This document shows positions 38,142 through 47,279 of a stretch of DNA of 64,000 bases, piece by piece (the first letter of the stretch is position 1; each line of letters opens with the position of its first letter). The translations under genes and the position numbers were made by a program. The notes beneath the pieces were generated by a model. That model was not told where the DNA came from. It saw nothing but the letters and a program-made list of their open reading frames with translations, and made no database searches. Source of the stretch: Leucothrix pacifica (lineage in GTDB: Bacteria > Pseudomonadota > Gammaproteobacteria > Thiotrichales > Thiotrichaceae); assembly GCF_003172875.1 (NCBI RefSeq), contig NZ_QGKM01000005.1:216293-280292 (forward strand), in the 5' to 3' direction.

Positions 38142-38620
38142 AGCAGTGGTTCATGATGCTCAGCTCGCGAGAGAAAACACTGGTCAGTATCGCAGCGGTA
38201 CTAGTGCCTATTTTGTTAATTTGGTTATTACTGCTGCAGCCTATGTTGAACAAGCACACAGCGCTGGCGGAACAAATTGAAGACCGTAGCGCTATTTTAC
38301 AAAACATGCGCCAGCAAAGCGCTGAAATAAAAATACTCGAGCGCAGTGGTGGCAACCGCAAAACCGTCAGCACGGGCAATCCGCAACAGAAAGTTGATAG
38401 TGCGCTACGCACCTGGAGACTTCGCTCAACGCTAGGTGAGATGAGTGCACCTAACAGCACAACCGTCCGATTAAATTTACGGGATGCTGAAGCTGATAAC
38501 ATCATGCGCTTTCTGTTTGACCTAGAAACAAAGTATGGACTGACAGTGAAAGACTTCTCCATGAAACCCACCAAGGACGTTGGCAAAGCCAATGCCAACC
38601 TGACGCTGGAGGTACAATGA
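38138..38620 (+). CDS. gspM: Type II secretion protein GspM
   Basis: 160-aa bitopic membrane protein with one helix near the N-terminus (residues about 14-35) and a periplasmic domain that dimerises with GspL. The SREKTLVSIAAVLVP start and the RLNLRDAEADNIMRFLFDLE segment agree with the family. Overlaps gspN by 4 bp. Confidence 0.9.
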   Translation: MKQWFMMLSSREKTLVSIAAVLVPILLIWLLLLQPMLNKHTALAEQIEDRSAILQNMRQQSAEIKILERSGGNRKTVSTGNPQQKVDSALRTWRLRSTLGEMSAPNSTTVRLNLRDAEADNIMRFLFDLETKYGLTVKDFSMKPTKDVGKANANLTLEVQ

Positions 38621-39387
38621 AAACCTTCAAGCTAATATTACTGGGCCTGCTGACTTTTATAATCACTGCGATCTGGCTGACACCTACGGCATTTGTAGCG
38701 CCTCACTTGCAGCGTGTCGCACCAAATATTGTGATCTCGGGCGGGAGCGGCACGATCTGGAACGGCTCCGCTACAAATGTCAGAGTTAATAGTTTTGACC
38801 TAGGCAAAACTACTTGGAAAGTACTGCCCCTAAAGAGCTTAACCAGCTTTTCATTAGTCTCTGATGTAACTGTTGATGGACCAGAAGTGACTGCTGCAGG
38901 CCAGGCTGCTTATGCTTACGATCGCGCGATCCGTCTGACTGATATGCAATTTGAGGCAGAGTCTAGTTTAATCGGACGCTTTCAACCCATGGCCAGACTT
39001 GCCGGCACCTTCCAAGGCTTGATTGATAATGCAGAGATTCGACCAAAACTGTTCCCTTCAATCAATGGTGTGCTTAACTGGGTTCAGGGCAGCATCACTT
39101 TTCCGGTACGTTTGACACCCGGCAACTACCGCGCAGATATCAGCTCACAAGATGACACCATTCTGGCTCAAGTTGAGTCTGTTGATGCACCACTGGAACT
39201 AAGTGGTACCGCAAGCATTAATGGCGACTGGCAATATGAGACAGATGTGGTAGCTAAAACTAAATCAGGTGTACCACCGTTGCTAAACAACCTACTACGA
39301 TCAGCTGCAGGCGGTAATCCATCTGCTGATGGTAGTGTGCAAATTAAACGGAAGGGCTCGATTAACCCCATTCCACTGTATCAATAA
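38617..39387 (+). CDS. gspN: Type II secretion protein GspN
   Basis: 256-aa protein with an N-terminal membrane helix (residues about 6-25) and a beta-rich periplasmic body showing GGSGTIWNGSA and the GVLNWVQGSITFPV-type repeats of GspN. Its role is accessory and it is absent from many systems. It ends the four-gene gsp block; GspC-J and GspD/E/F genes are not in the window. Confidence 0.88.
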   Translation: MKTFKLILLGLLTFIITAIWLTPTAFVAPHLQRVAPNIVISGGSGTIWNGSATNVRVNSFDLGKTTWKVLPLKSLTSFSLVSDVTVDGPEVTAAGQAAYAYDRAIRLTDMQFEAESSLIGRFQPMARLAGTFQGLIDNAEIRPKLFPSINGVLNWVQGSITFPVRLTPGNYRADISSQDDTILAQVESVDAPLELSGTASINGDWQYETDVVAKTKSGVPPLLNNLLRSAAGGNPSADGSVQIKRKGSINPIPLYQ

Positions 39388-39398
39388 GGACAGTTAGT

Positions 39399-39424
39399 GC
39401 CCCGGTCACCGGGTGTAATTTTTA
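39399..39424 (+). terminator. Possible terminator between gspN and the TSUP gene
   Basis: CCCGG-TCA-CCGGG hairpin followed three to five bases later by a T run. The stem is only five GC pairs. It lies between convergent genes and overlaps the stop region of the leftward one. Confidence 0.45.
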
Positions 39425-40186
39425 ACTCGCGATTTGCTTCATGACATTCGCGAGTAACATCACTACCAGCACAACCACGAGCATTTTACGTATAAAGTCA
39501 TCGCCGTTCTTAACGGCAAAGTGACTGCCTATCCATGCTCCCATTGCATTAGCCAACAGCATCGGAATCGCTAAGCTCCAGAGAACTTTGCCCGCTAACA
39601 AAAAAGCCACCGCTGCACCAATATTAGTAGCAAGATTCAATGGTTTAGTGGTTGCCGTGGCTTTGAGGTATTCCATTGACAAAAAACGCCTCATAGCAAT
39701 CGTCATATAAGTGCCTGTTCCCGGGCCTAATAAACCGTCATAAAATCCGATAGGTGACAGAATAATACCTGCCTTCGCCGTTTTAACAGCTGCACCTGAA
39801 GCAGAGGTTTTACGGGTGGTTAAGACAAAATACAACGCCACGGGAATACACAATAGAATCATCCACGACAGCAGTGAATCGCTGAGAGATAACGCGGCTT
39901 TTCCACCAATAAAAGAAGCTATTAAACAAGGAAGTAAAGCCCAAAACACAAGATGCCAGCTGACTTGTTTGGCTAAGGCATATTTGATGACTGCCAGAGA
40001 GGTACCAGCAATAGCCACGACTTTGTTGACAGCCATAGCGCTGACCGCCGGGATACCCGCAAATAGCAATGCGGGGATGAGTATCATACCGCCACCTCCG
40101 GCAATTGCATCAACATAACCTGCAACAAACGCTACGATCACTAATAGCAATAGCCAGAAATGGCTGAGCTCCTGAGTCAGCTCCAT
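39422..40186 (-). CDS. TauE/SafE (TSUP) family sulfite/organosulfonate exporter-like protein
   Basis: 254-aa integral membrane protein with about eight helices. Family motifs FVAGYVDAIAGGGGMILIPALLFAGI and GFYDGLLGPGTGTYMTIAM (two copies of the TSUP repeat) are clear. Members export sulfite, sulfoacetate or similar anions, or move other small acids; the substrate here cannot be told. Transcribed away from the ankyrin gene upstream by 58 bp; no certain operon partner. Confidence 0.88.
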   Translation of the reverse strand: MELTQELSHFWLLLLVIVAFVAGYVDAIAGGGGMILIPALLFAGIPAVSAMAVNKVVAIAGTSLAVIKYALAKQVSWHLVFWALLPCLIASFIGGKAALSLSDSLLSWMILLCIPVALYFVLTTRKTSASGAAVKTAKAGIILSPIGFYDGLLGPGTGTYMTIAMRRFLSMEYLKATATTKPLNLATNIGAAVAFLLAGKVLWSLAIPMLLANAMGAWIGSHFAVKNGDDFIRKMLVVVLVVMLLANVMKQIAS

Positions 40187-40244
40187 ATTATCCTCAGCAA
40201 AACAGCTGATGATAACCTGAAGCTAACGTTCAGAGCAGAACTTC

Positions 40245-40847
40245 TTACATGTAATGACTGACCAGGTTGATCATGCGCTGGTTACCCATGGCAAGCGCAA
40301 TGTCCAGACTGTTCACACCATCAGATGTCTTGTAATACGCTGGTGCACCCTTCGCCAACAAGTAGTTCGCGACTTTTTGACGATTAAAGCGTACCGCATG
40401 ATGTAACGGAATCCAATTACCGGTGGTACGCGCATTCAGATTCGCGCCATTATTCAACAAATAAATAACGACTGATAAATGTCCACGTGATGCAGCCATG
40501 TGTAACGCTGTTTCTTTATCACTATTCATATAATGAATATTGACGCGCTCCTTGACCAACTTCTGGACTGTCGCAAGGTCACCTCGTAACGCAGCAGCAT
40601 GTAATGCTTGGGGATTAGGCTTTGTTTTAGGCTTAGCAGGTGGGCGGTTGGCAATGGCATTCGCACCAGTAACCATTGAGCGACGCTCCACATTGTGGTG
40701 AGTACTTGTCGCAGAGGGCATGCTTCTGTGAGCACTATTTGACGGCTGAAATGCTGCAAAGGCAGGAATGCTAACAACCATAGCAAGTGCTGCAGACGCG
40801 CAAGAAACCATCCATGAACCTTTCTTGGGGGTATAGTATTTTTTCAT
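40245..40847 (-). CDS. Exported ankyrin-repeat protein
   Basis: About 200-aa protein. Start ATG at 40847 with AGGAG 8 bp upstream. Signal peptide (MKKYYTPKKGSWMVSCASAALAMVVSIPAFA) then a low-complexity basic linker and four ankyrin repeats (ALHAAALRGDLATVQKLV, ALHMAASRGHLSVVIYLL, PLHHAVRFNRQKVANYLL and a last degenerate one). Ankyrin arrays bind other proteins; the partner is unknown. A longer frame to 40901 adds 18 residues that do not look like a signal. Confidence 0.85.
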   Translation of the reverse strand: MKKYYTPKKGSWMVSCASAALAMVVSIPAFAAFQPSNSAHRSMPSATSTHHNVERRSMVTGANAIANRPPAKPKTKPNPQALHAAALRGDLATVQKLVKERVNIHYMNSDKETALHMAASRGHLSVVIYLLNNGANLNARTTGNWIPLHHAVRFNRQKVANYLLAKGAPAYYKTSDGVNSLDIALAMGNQRMINLVSHYM

Positions 40848-41234
40848 CGTATCATCTCCTGAATCGATGTAATTGTGATTGCTCCCCGAGGGAGTAAACA
40901 CATATCTGACTCTCTAATTCGCTTATTAAGCGGAGGCCTTATTTTTTAAAATCCTGAATATTCAATACTTTAGAAGGGACTGACACTCACTTCTACCGAA
41001 TAAAACAGGGAGTTACACTATCGGGGTCAGACATTAAAGTCTTAAGTGTAAGGAGCATTAAACATAACCGCTCATCAAATGTCTAGTAAATAGGCATAAT
41101 CTCTATTTATTTATACACTTAAACGACAGTGACAGCTTAGCTTATGACTATATCGAGTCGGGGACTCACTAAAGTTCGTTAACTGATCAAAACACTCGCT
41201 ATATGCTTATATTAAAGACATTATGTAGACTCTT

Positions 41235-41714
41235 TTAAGTATTTGTTGCACAAACAACTCTCTTCGCATTGCATAACGTCATCAAATCATACGCGGATAA
41301 CTCAATTTCTAACCCACGACGTCCGGCACTAACAAAAATAGTATCGAATGCATAAGCTGATTCATCAATGATAGTGGGTAATCGCTTTTTTTGCCCAAGC
41401 GGACTGATGCCACCTAAAATATAACCTGTTGTATTTTGAGCAATTTTTGTATCGGCCATGGATGCTTTCTTGCAGCCTAACACCGACGCCGCGACTTTTA
41501 AATTCAACTGCCCTGAGACGGGAACGACAGCGACCGCCAGATTTTTTGGTTCACCATTTAATGCACATAACAATGTTTTAAACACACGATGGGCCTCTAC
41601 CCCCATTGCTTGCGCGGCCTCACCCCCGTAGGCCTGCACTGCCGGATCATGCTCATATTGATGAACCTTGAAACTAATACCTGCTTTTTCCACCTGCTTT
41701 ATTGCCGGGGTCAT
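41235..41714 (-). CDS. ybaK: Cys-tRNA(Pro)/Cys-tRNA(Cys) deacylase YbaK
   Basis: 159-aa YbaK/EbsC-family deacylase that hydrolyses mischarged Cys-tRNA-Pro. Family motifs VFKTLLCALNG, VPVSGQLNLKVAASVLGCKKASMAD and GYILGGISPLGQKKRLP are present. The ATG at 41714 with AGGAG six bases upstream gives the normal N-terminus MTPAIKQVEKAGI; the open frame to 41804 overruns polB and is not used. Divergent from polB with a 38-bp gap. The 387 bp from 41234 down to 40848 hold no gene and only short AT-rich palindromes. Confidence 0.92.
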   Translation of the reverse strand: MTPAIKQVEKAGISFKVHQYEHDPAVQAYGGEAAQAMGVEAHRVFKTLLCALNGEPKNLAVAVVPVSGQLNLKVAASVLGCKKASMADTKIAQNTTGYILGGISPLGQKKRLPTIIDESAYAFDTIFVSAGRRGLEIELSAYDLMTLCNAKRVVCATNT

Positions 41715-41736
41715 ACCTGCTCCTGAATGCGCATTC

Positions 41737-41752
41737 CTGATAAACTTATCAG
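41737..41752. promoter_or_regulatory. LexA-box-like palindrome between ybaK and polB
   Basis: CTGATAAACTTATCAG, a 16-bp palindrome (7-bp perfect arms, 2-bp centre) that ends at the base before the polB ATG. The outer CTG-N10-CAG spacing is that of the gammaproteobacterial LexA operator, but the fourth base is A rather than T. DNA polymerase II is SOS-induced in E. coli, which makes the match suggestive. Confidence 0.45.
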
Positions 41753-44086
41753 ATGATAACGCAACTTGATGGTTTTCTCCTGACCCGACAATGGCGGGAC
41801 ACAAATAAAGGACTGGAACTGAGTTTTTGGCTCAGTACAGACCAAGGGCCGTTACGCCTTGTTGTAGAAAGCGAACAAGCAGTCTGCTTTATTCGCCGCA
41901 GTAATCAAATGTCATTACCGGCTCACATCCAACGTAAGCCTCTCAACCTGAAGAGCTTAGACAGTGATGAGATGGACGGACTGTATTTCCGCCAGCAGCG
42001 CGACTTAAACAGTTTACGCGATCATCTTAACTACGATAAATCCCAGTTATTTGAGTCCGAAATAAAGCCCACAGAGCGTTATCTAATGGAGCGTTTTATT
42101 ACCGCATCACTCACGGCACGCGGTAATATTACAAAAAAGAATGGTTATCTGGAAATTCGCCAGCCTCAAATCAAGCAAGGCGACTACTCCCCAAAGCTAC
42201 GCTGGATCTCACTAGATATTGAAACACATGACTTGCGTGGCCGACTCTACTCGATTGCAGTAAGCACTGCCAACTCACACCAAATATTTATGGTGAAACA
42301 CCCCAGACAGGTTGCACCACGGCAAGACCCGGCGCTTAACGTACAATGGTGTCATAACGAAGAAGTCGCCTTACAACAATTTTTTAACTGGGTGAAAGAC
42401 TATGACCCGGACCTCATTCTCGGCTGGAATGTTACGGGTTTTGATTTAGCCTTCATCAAATGGAAGTGTCAGCAGATTAAAATGCCATTCGCTTTGGGGC
42501 GAGGCAAAGAAACCGCTACCGTGTTAGAACCACAAACCTCTGGCCAGATTGCAGTCGCACGCGTTCCCGGCCGCATTGTGCTGGACGGTATTGCATGTCT
42601 GAAGGGTGCTTTCTGGAATTTTGAGCACTTTGAGTTAGGCTTTGTCGCTCAACAAATGCTAGGCGATGAAAAGCTAATCTCAGCAGAAGGCAACAAATTA
42701 CAAGAAATTCGCCGCCAATACCTCGAAGACCCGCTCGCCCTTGCCCGATACAATTTACAGGATTGCGAACTGGTCGCACGCATATTTGAAAAAGCTGATT
42801 TGATCAACTTCTCAATCGAAAGAGCCAGAATGACCGGTTTAGCGATGGATCGTCAGGGAGGCTCGACTGCGGCTTTTGATCACCTCTACTTACCACAATT
42901 ACACCGCAAAGGTTATGTCGCCCCTGATATTGGTAGTATGCAAAATGCTACCAGTAGTCCGGGCGGCTATGTCATGAATTCAATGCCAGGACTGTACAAA
43001 AATGTATTGGTTCTCGACTTCAAGAGCCTGTACCCCAGCATTATTCGCACCTTTAAAATTGATCCATTCGGACTGACAATTGGGTTAGATGAAGAAAGTA
43101 GCGATAAAACTATCCCCGGCTTTCTGGATGCAGCCTTTTCCAAAGAACATCACATACTGCCTGATCTTGTGACACAGCTATGGAAAGACAGAGACGCGGC
43201 TAAAAAAGCCAATAATGCACCACTCTCTTACGCCATCAAAATCATTATGAACTCTTTTTATGGTGTACTCGGTTCCTCCGGGTGTCGCTTCTTTAATCCA
43301 CAACTTGCCAGCAGTATTACCCGACGTGGTCATGAGATCATTCAACAAAGTGCTTCGTTTATAGAGCAACAAGGCCTGAGCGTTATCTATGGAGATACTG
43401 ACTCGGTCTTTGTGCACCTTGATCAGGAAGTAAGTGAAAACCAAGCGAATGACATCGGCCACCAATTAGCAAAGAAGCTAAATACGTATTGGCAAAACGA
43501 ACTGAGCAAGCGCTTTGATATAGAATCAAATCTGGAAATAGAGTTTGAAACTCACTATCTACGGTTTTTAATGCCCACCATCAGAGGCAGCGAAGCTGGC
43601 AGCAAAAAACGTTATGCCGGTGTTGTTCGGAAAAAAGACCAATTAGCAATGGTCTTCAAAGGCCTTGAAACTGTTCGCAGCGACTGGACACAACTGGCTA
43701 AAGTCTTCCAGCAAGAGCTGTATCGTCGGATTTTTCATGACGAACCTTACGCAGATTATGTACGAGAAGTCAGCGAAAAGCTCACCGCCGGTGACTACGA
43801 TGATCAGCTGATCTATACAAAACGCTTACGCCGACCATTGGAAAGTTATACCAGCAGCCAACCCCCACAAGTCAAAGCCGCGCGTAAAATGAAAAACCCC
43901 GGCAGGCGTATTCAATATATCATCACATTGAATGGCCCCGAACCCCTTGAAAACATTACCGCTCAACCTGATTATCAACACTATCAAGACAAGCAGTTGC
44001 AACCGGTTGCCGACAGTATTCTCTACTTTCTCGATACCTCCTTTGAGCGCCTTACCCAGCGGCAGATGGATGTATTTGGTCAGTAG
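41753..44086 (+). CDS. polB: DNA polymerase II (family B)
   Basis: 777-aa family B polymerase used in replication restart and lesion bypass. N-terminal LDGFLLTRQWRDT matches the PolB start. Exonuclease motif I is LDIETHD and exo II DPDLILGWNVTGFD. Polymerase motif A is DFKSLYPSI, B KIIMNSFYGVLGS, and C YGDTDSVFV. All are intact, so proofreading and synthesis should work. Translation begins directly after the palindrome, leaving no visible ribosome site. Divergent from ybaK. Confidence 0.95.
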   Translation: MITQLDGFLLTRQWRDTNKGLELSFWLSTDQGPLRLVVESEQAVCFIRRSNQMSLPAHIQRKPLNLKSLDSDEMDGLYFRQQRDLNSLRDHLNYDKSQLFESEIKPTERYLMERFITASLTARGNITKKNGYLEIRQPQIKQGDYSPKLRWISLDIETHDLRGRLYSIAVSTANSHQIFMVKHPRQVAPRQDPALNVQWCHNEEVALQQFFNWVKDYDPDLILGWNVTGFDLAFIKWKCQQIKMPFALGRGKETATVLEPQTSGQIAVARVPGRIVLDGIACLKGAFWNFEHFELGFVAQQMLGDEKLISAEGNKLQEIRRQYLEDPLALARYNLQDCELVARIFEKADLINFSIERARMTGLAMDRQGGSTAAFDHLYLPQLHRKGYVAPDIGSMQNATSSPGGYVMNSMPGLYKNVLVLDFKSLYPSIIRTFKIDPFGLTIGLDEESSDKTIPGFLDAAFSKEHHILPDLVTQLWKDRDAAKKANNAPLSYAIKIIMNSFYGVLGSSGCRFFNPQLASSITRRGHEIIQQSASFIEQQGLSVIYGDTDSVFVHLDQEVSENQANDIGHQLAKKLNTYWQNELSKRFDIESNLEIEFETHYLRFLMPTIRGSEAGSKKRYAGVVRKKDQLAMVFKGLETVRSDWTQLAKVFQQELYRRIFHDEPYADYVREVSEKLTAGDYDDQLIYTKRLRRPLESYTSSQPPQVKAARKMKNPGRRIQYIITLNGPEPLENITAQPDYQHYQDKQLQPVADSILYFLDTSFERLTQRQMDVFGQ

Positions 44087-44126
44087 CTTGTAGGGAATAA
44101 TGTTTTTTGCAGCGCAGCGCTGTTAG

Positions 44127-44411
<285 letters not shown>

Positions 44412-44430
44412 TTCATAAAAGGACACACTG

Positions 44431-45219
44431 ATGCTTGTTACTCTCTCGCCTTCAAAAGGTCAGGACTTCGACATTCCGATGCCAGATGCGGAATACTCGG
44501 TGCCTGCTCAACTTGATCAATCACAGATTTTGATCGATGAGCTGCGTGATTACGCACCACCACAAATCGAAACCATGATGAGCATCAGTGAAAACCTCGC
44601 GAATTTAAATTTCGAGCGTTTTCAGCAGTTCCACACACCTTTTAATACCGACAACGCCCGCCCTGCACTATTTGCATTCAAAGGCGACGTTTACAGCGGT
44701 ATTGATAGTGCAACGTTCTCTAAGGATGACTTGGTTTACGCACAGGACCACCTGCGGATACTGTCTGGTCTATATGGCGCATTGCGCCCGATGGACCTCA
44801 TCCAGCCTTATCGCCTGGAAATGAAGACCAAACTGAAAAACCCACGCGGTGCTAATCTGTACGAATTTTGGGGCAATCAAATCACTGATAGCCTGAATGC
44901 CGAACTAGAGAAGCAGCAAGAAGCGGTTCTGGTTAATCTGGCGTCCAATGAATACTACAAATCTGTGAAACCAAAACAGGTGAATGGTCGTATTCTGAAT
45001 ATCGATTTTAAAGAAACTAAAGACGGCAATACCCGCATCATCGCTTTTTACGCTAAAAAAGCACGCGGCATGATGGCTGACTTTATTATCAGAAATCGTA
45101 TTGAGTCACCCGAAGGTATTCAGGACTTCGATACAGCAGGCTATCAATATTCTTCAGCCCTGTCGACGAAGGACAAATGGGTGTTTGAGCGACCACAACC
45201 AGAGCCTGTGAGTAAATAA
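44431..45219 (+). CDS. yaaA: Peroxide stress protein YaaA (DUF328/UPF0246)
   Basis: 262-aa YaaA family protein, which limits intracellular iron and DNA damage under peroxide in E. coli. The family blocks LVTLSPSKGQDF, LRILSGLYGALRPMDLIQPYRLEM, NLASNEYYKSVK and KKARGMMADFIIRNRI are all present. Follows the ferredoxin gene closely, so the pair may respond to the same stress. Confidence 0.95.
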   Translation: MLVTLSPSKGQDFDIPMPDAEYSVPAQLDQSQILIDELRDYAPPQIETMMSISENLANLNFERFQQFHTPFNTDNARPALFAFKGDVYSGIDSATFSKDDLVYAQDHLRILSGLYGALRPMDLIQPYRLEMKTKLKNPRGANLYEFWGNQITDSLNAELEKQQEAVLVNLASNEYYKSVKPKQVNGRILNIDFKETKDGNTRIIAFYAKKARGMMADFIIRNRIESPEGIQDFDTAGYQYSSALSTKDKWVFERPQPEPVSK

Positions 45220-45329
45220 TATTCCCTTCTGGATATCTACTATTATAGTATCGACTGCTATTATTATCAGCCACTAATATTCACTATTTGCACCTTCGCG
45301 CGCCTTGCGCCTGATATCAAGGGGAAGTC

Positions 45330-45797
45330 ATGTCAAAGAAACTTGCAATCATCGCTACAAAAGGAACCCTGGACTGGGCATATCCTCCACTCATTCTGGC
45401 TTCAACGGCTGCGGCTTTAGGTTACGAAGTCGAAGTTTTCTGCACTTTCTATGGTCTTCAGATTCTGAAAAAAGACATCTCAAACCTTCAGGTCAGCCCG
45501 CTGGGTAATCCAGGCATGCCGATGCCCTTCCCTGTACCAGTCATGATGCAAGCACTTCCGGGCATGCAGTCAATGATGAGCAATATGATGCGCAACACGA
45601 TGAAGAAAAAGAACGTGGTCGCGTTGCCTGATCTTCGTGAGTTGTGTGTAGAAGCTGACGTAAAATTCTTAGCCTGTCAGATGACGGTTGACCTGTTTGA
45701 TATGAAACAAGAAGACTTTATGGATGGCCTTGATTATGTTGGCGCAGCGTCATTCTTTGAATTTGCAGGCGAATCCGATATTTGTTTATATATCTAA
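45330..45797 (+). CDS. DsrE/DsrF/DrsH-like family protein
   Basis: 155-aa protein resembling the DsrE/DsrF/DrsH-like group: KKLAIIATKGTLDWAYPPLILASTAAALGYEVEVFCTFYG at the start and LCVEADVKFLACQMTVDLF with a conserved cysteine near the end. These proteins carry sulfur or form oligomers around a cysteine in sulfur relay and oxidation. A Met-rich middle segment (residues 62-90) is unusual. Ribosome site AGGGG-type before the ATG; followed by a terminator. Confidence 0.82.
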   Translation: MSKKLAIIATKGTLDWAYPPLILASTAAALGYEVEVFCTFYGLQILKKDISNLQVSPLGNPGMPMPFPVPVMMQALPGMQSMMSNMMRNTMKKKNVVALPDLRELCVEADVKFLACQMTVDLFDMKQEDFMDGLDYVGAASFFEFAGESDICLYI

Positions 45798-45826
45798 TCT
45801 GCGACTGTAAAAGTTGATTTTTGCGA

Positions 45827-45851
45827 GGGCGGATTTTTTCCGCCCTTTTTT
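45827..45851 (+). terminator. Rho-independent terminator after the DsrE-like gene
   Basis: GGGCGGA / TCCGCCC seven-bp stem with a five-T loop, then six T. It precedes the frameshifted yghU by 37 bp, so yghU needs its own promoter. Confidence 0.92.
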
Positions 45852-45887
45852 ATGGTTGGCAGCCAATCTAAACGCGAGGATCGAACA

Positions 45888-46671
45888 ATGAGCGATACGA
45901 CTTACACCCCACCCCCCTGTCTGGACATGGGATAGTGAAAGCGGCGGGAAATGGGCTAATATCAACCGCCCCATCGCCGGAGCCACTCATGAAAAAGTCC
46001 TGCCTATCGGTGATCAACCCTTACAACTCTACTCACTAGGGACGCCTAATGGCGTCAAAATTACCGTGATGCTGGAAGAGTTATTAGCACTCGGTAAAAC
46101 CGGTGCCGCCTATGATCTGCACACCATCGATATTGGTGAAGGTGAGCAATTTGGTTCGGATTTTGTCAAGCTCAACCCTAACTCGAAGATTCCTGTGTTG
46201 CTGGATCAATCCAAAACACCCGCCCAGTCTATCTTTGAATCCTGCGTCATTTTATTTTATCTGGCTGAGAAATATGATGCCCTGCTACCGGAAGACGCTA
46301 AAGATCGCACAGAATGTATGTCGTGGTTATTCTGGCAAGAAAGTAGCGCCTCATTTCTGGGTGGAGGCTTCGGTCACTTCTACAAATATGCACCGCACCC
46401 GATGGAGTACCCGATCAATCGCTACACCATGGAAACTAAACGCCAGCTAGACGTATTGGATCGACACTTAGCCAACCGCGAATACATGTGTGCTGGTGAT
46501 TACAGTATTGCAGATATCGCTATCTGGCCTTGGTATGGGCGTTTAGCGATGGGTGAGCTATATGATGCTGCCGAGTTTTTAGATACCGCTTCGTATACCC
46601 ACGTACTGCGTTGGGCAGGGGCGATTCAAGCGCGAGCTGCGGTTAAAAAAGGACTGGAAAGCGCCTTATAA
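45888..46671 (+). pseudogene. yghU: YghU-type glutathione S-transferase gene with a frameshift in a C tract
   Basis: From the ATG at 45888 (GAGG nine bases upstream) the frame encodes MSDTTYTPPP and then runs into a stop within six codons. Removing one C from the run of six at 45912-45917 restores VWTWDSESGGKWANINRP, GATHEKVLPIG and QPLQLYSLGTPNGVKITVM, which is the YghU N-terminus, continuous with the open frame that begins at 46066. The rest has PNSKIPVLLD, LFWQESSASFLGGGFGHFY and YSIADIAIWPWYG as in YghU. As it stands only a 201-aa part (from GTG 46066) lacking part of the thioredoxin fold can be made. Sequencing error, real pseudogene or a switchable C tract are all possible. The C-terminus is shorter than in E. 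coli. Confidence 0.8.
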
Positions 46672-46675
46672 ACTC

Positions 46676-47074
46676 TTATTCTGGTGCATCGCTGTGTTGC
46701 GTGGCTTGTCCCGGCGTAATGAAAAGTACATTACTCTTAACAGAGGTTTTGGCTGTATGCCAAACACCTTTGGGGACGACCACATAGTCAGCCGGCTCAA
46801 TTAGCGTTACGGACTCCTCGCCCTCAGGCAACCTCAGTACAAAGGTAATCTCTCCGGAAATTAAAGTGACAATCTCATCACCATGCGGGTGCATTTCCCA
46901 CATTCCCCAATCCGACTCAAACACATGAGACGCGATCAGCTCGTGGCCTTTAAAGTCCTGATAGTGTTCACCTAATCTTTGGTAGAGCGTTGCATCGGCT
47001 GTCTCTATGGTTGCGTCTTTTTCAGGGCTCAATACCACAAATTGGTTCGTCATATTTCTTACTTGCACTTCCAT
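46676..47074 (-). CDS. Cupin-domain protein
   Basis: 132-aa single-domain cupin. Motif 1 is WEMHPHGDEIVTLISGEITFV (metal-ligand His/His/Glu) and motif 2 VVPKGVWHTAKT. The start at 47074 has GGAGGTGG immediately upstream; an open frame continues to 47125. Probably a small metal-dependent enzyme or sensor; the substrate is unknown. Convergent with yghU (5-bp gap). Confidence 0.78.
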   Translation of the reverse strand: MEVQVRNMTNQFVVLSPEKDATIETADATLYQRLGEHYQDFKGHELIASHVFESDWGMWEMHPHGDEIVTLISGEITFVLRLPEGEESVTLIEPADYVVVPKGVWHTAKTSVKSNVLFITPGQATQHSDAPE

Positions 47075-47279
47075 GCTTCCACCTCCATCAAAGATATAGT
47101 TAAAGATAACTGATTTGAAAGCCAACGTCCTCTAACGCACCGAGTCATTAAGCGAGCTGACATCCGTGGTGTATAAAAATGTCGTCATTAAAAGCAGTAC
47201 CGCTATCGCATCGCTGTTAGAATCTAAACCAGATGGCTAATTTAGCGACGATCTAAATGCATAAAAATGGGAGAAAATC

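Noticed and set aside
40848..41234. Hidden small gene or RNA in the 387-bp gap upstream of the ankyrin gene
   Set aside because: Only short AT-rich palindromes were found, with no coding frame, terminator or longer structure.
41715..41804. N-terminal extension of ybaK
   Set aside because: It overlaps polB and lacks homology to YbaK, while the internal ATG has a strong ribosome site.
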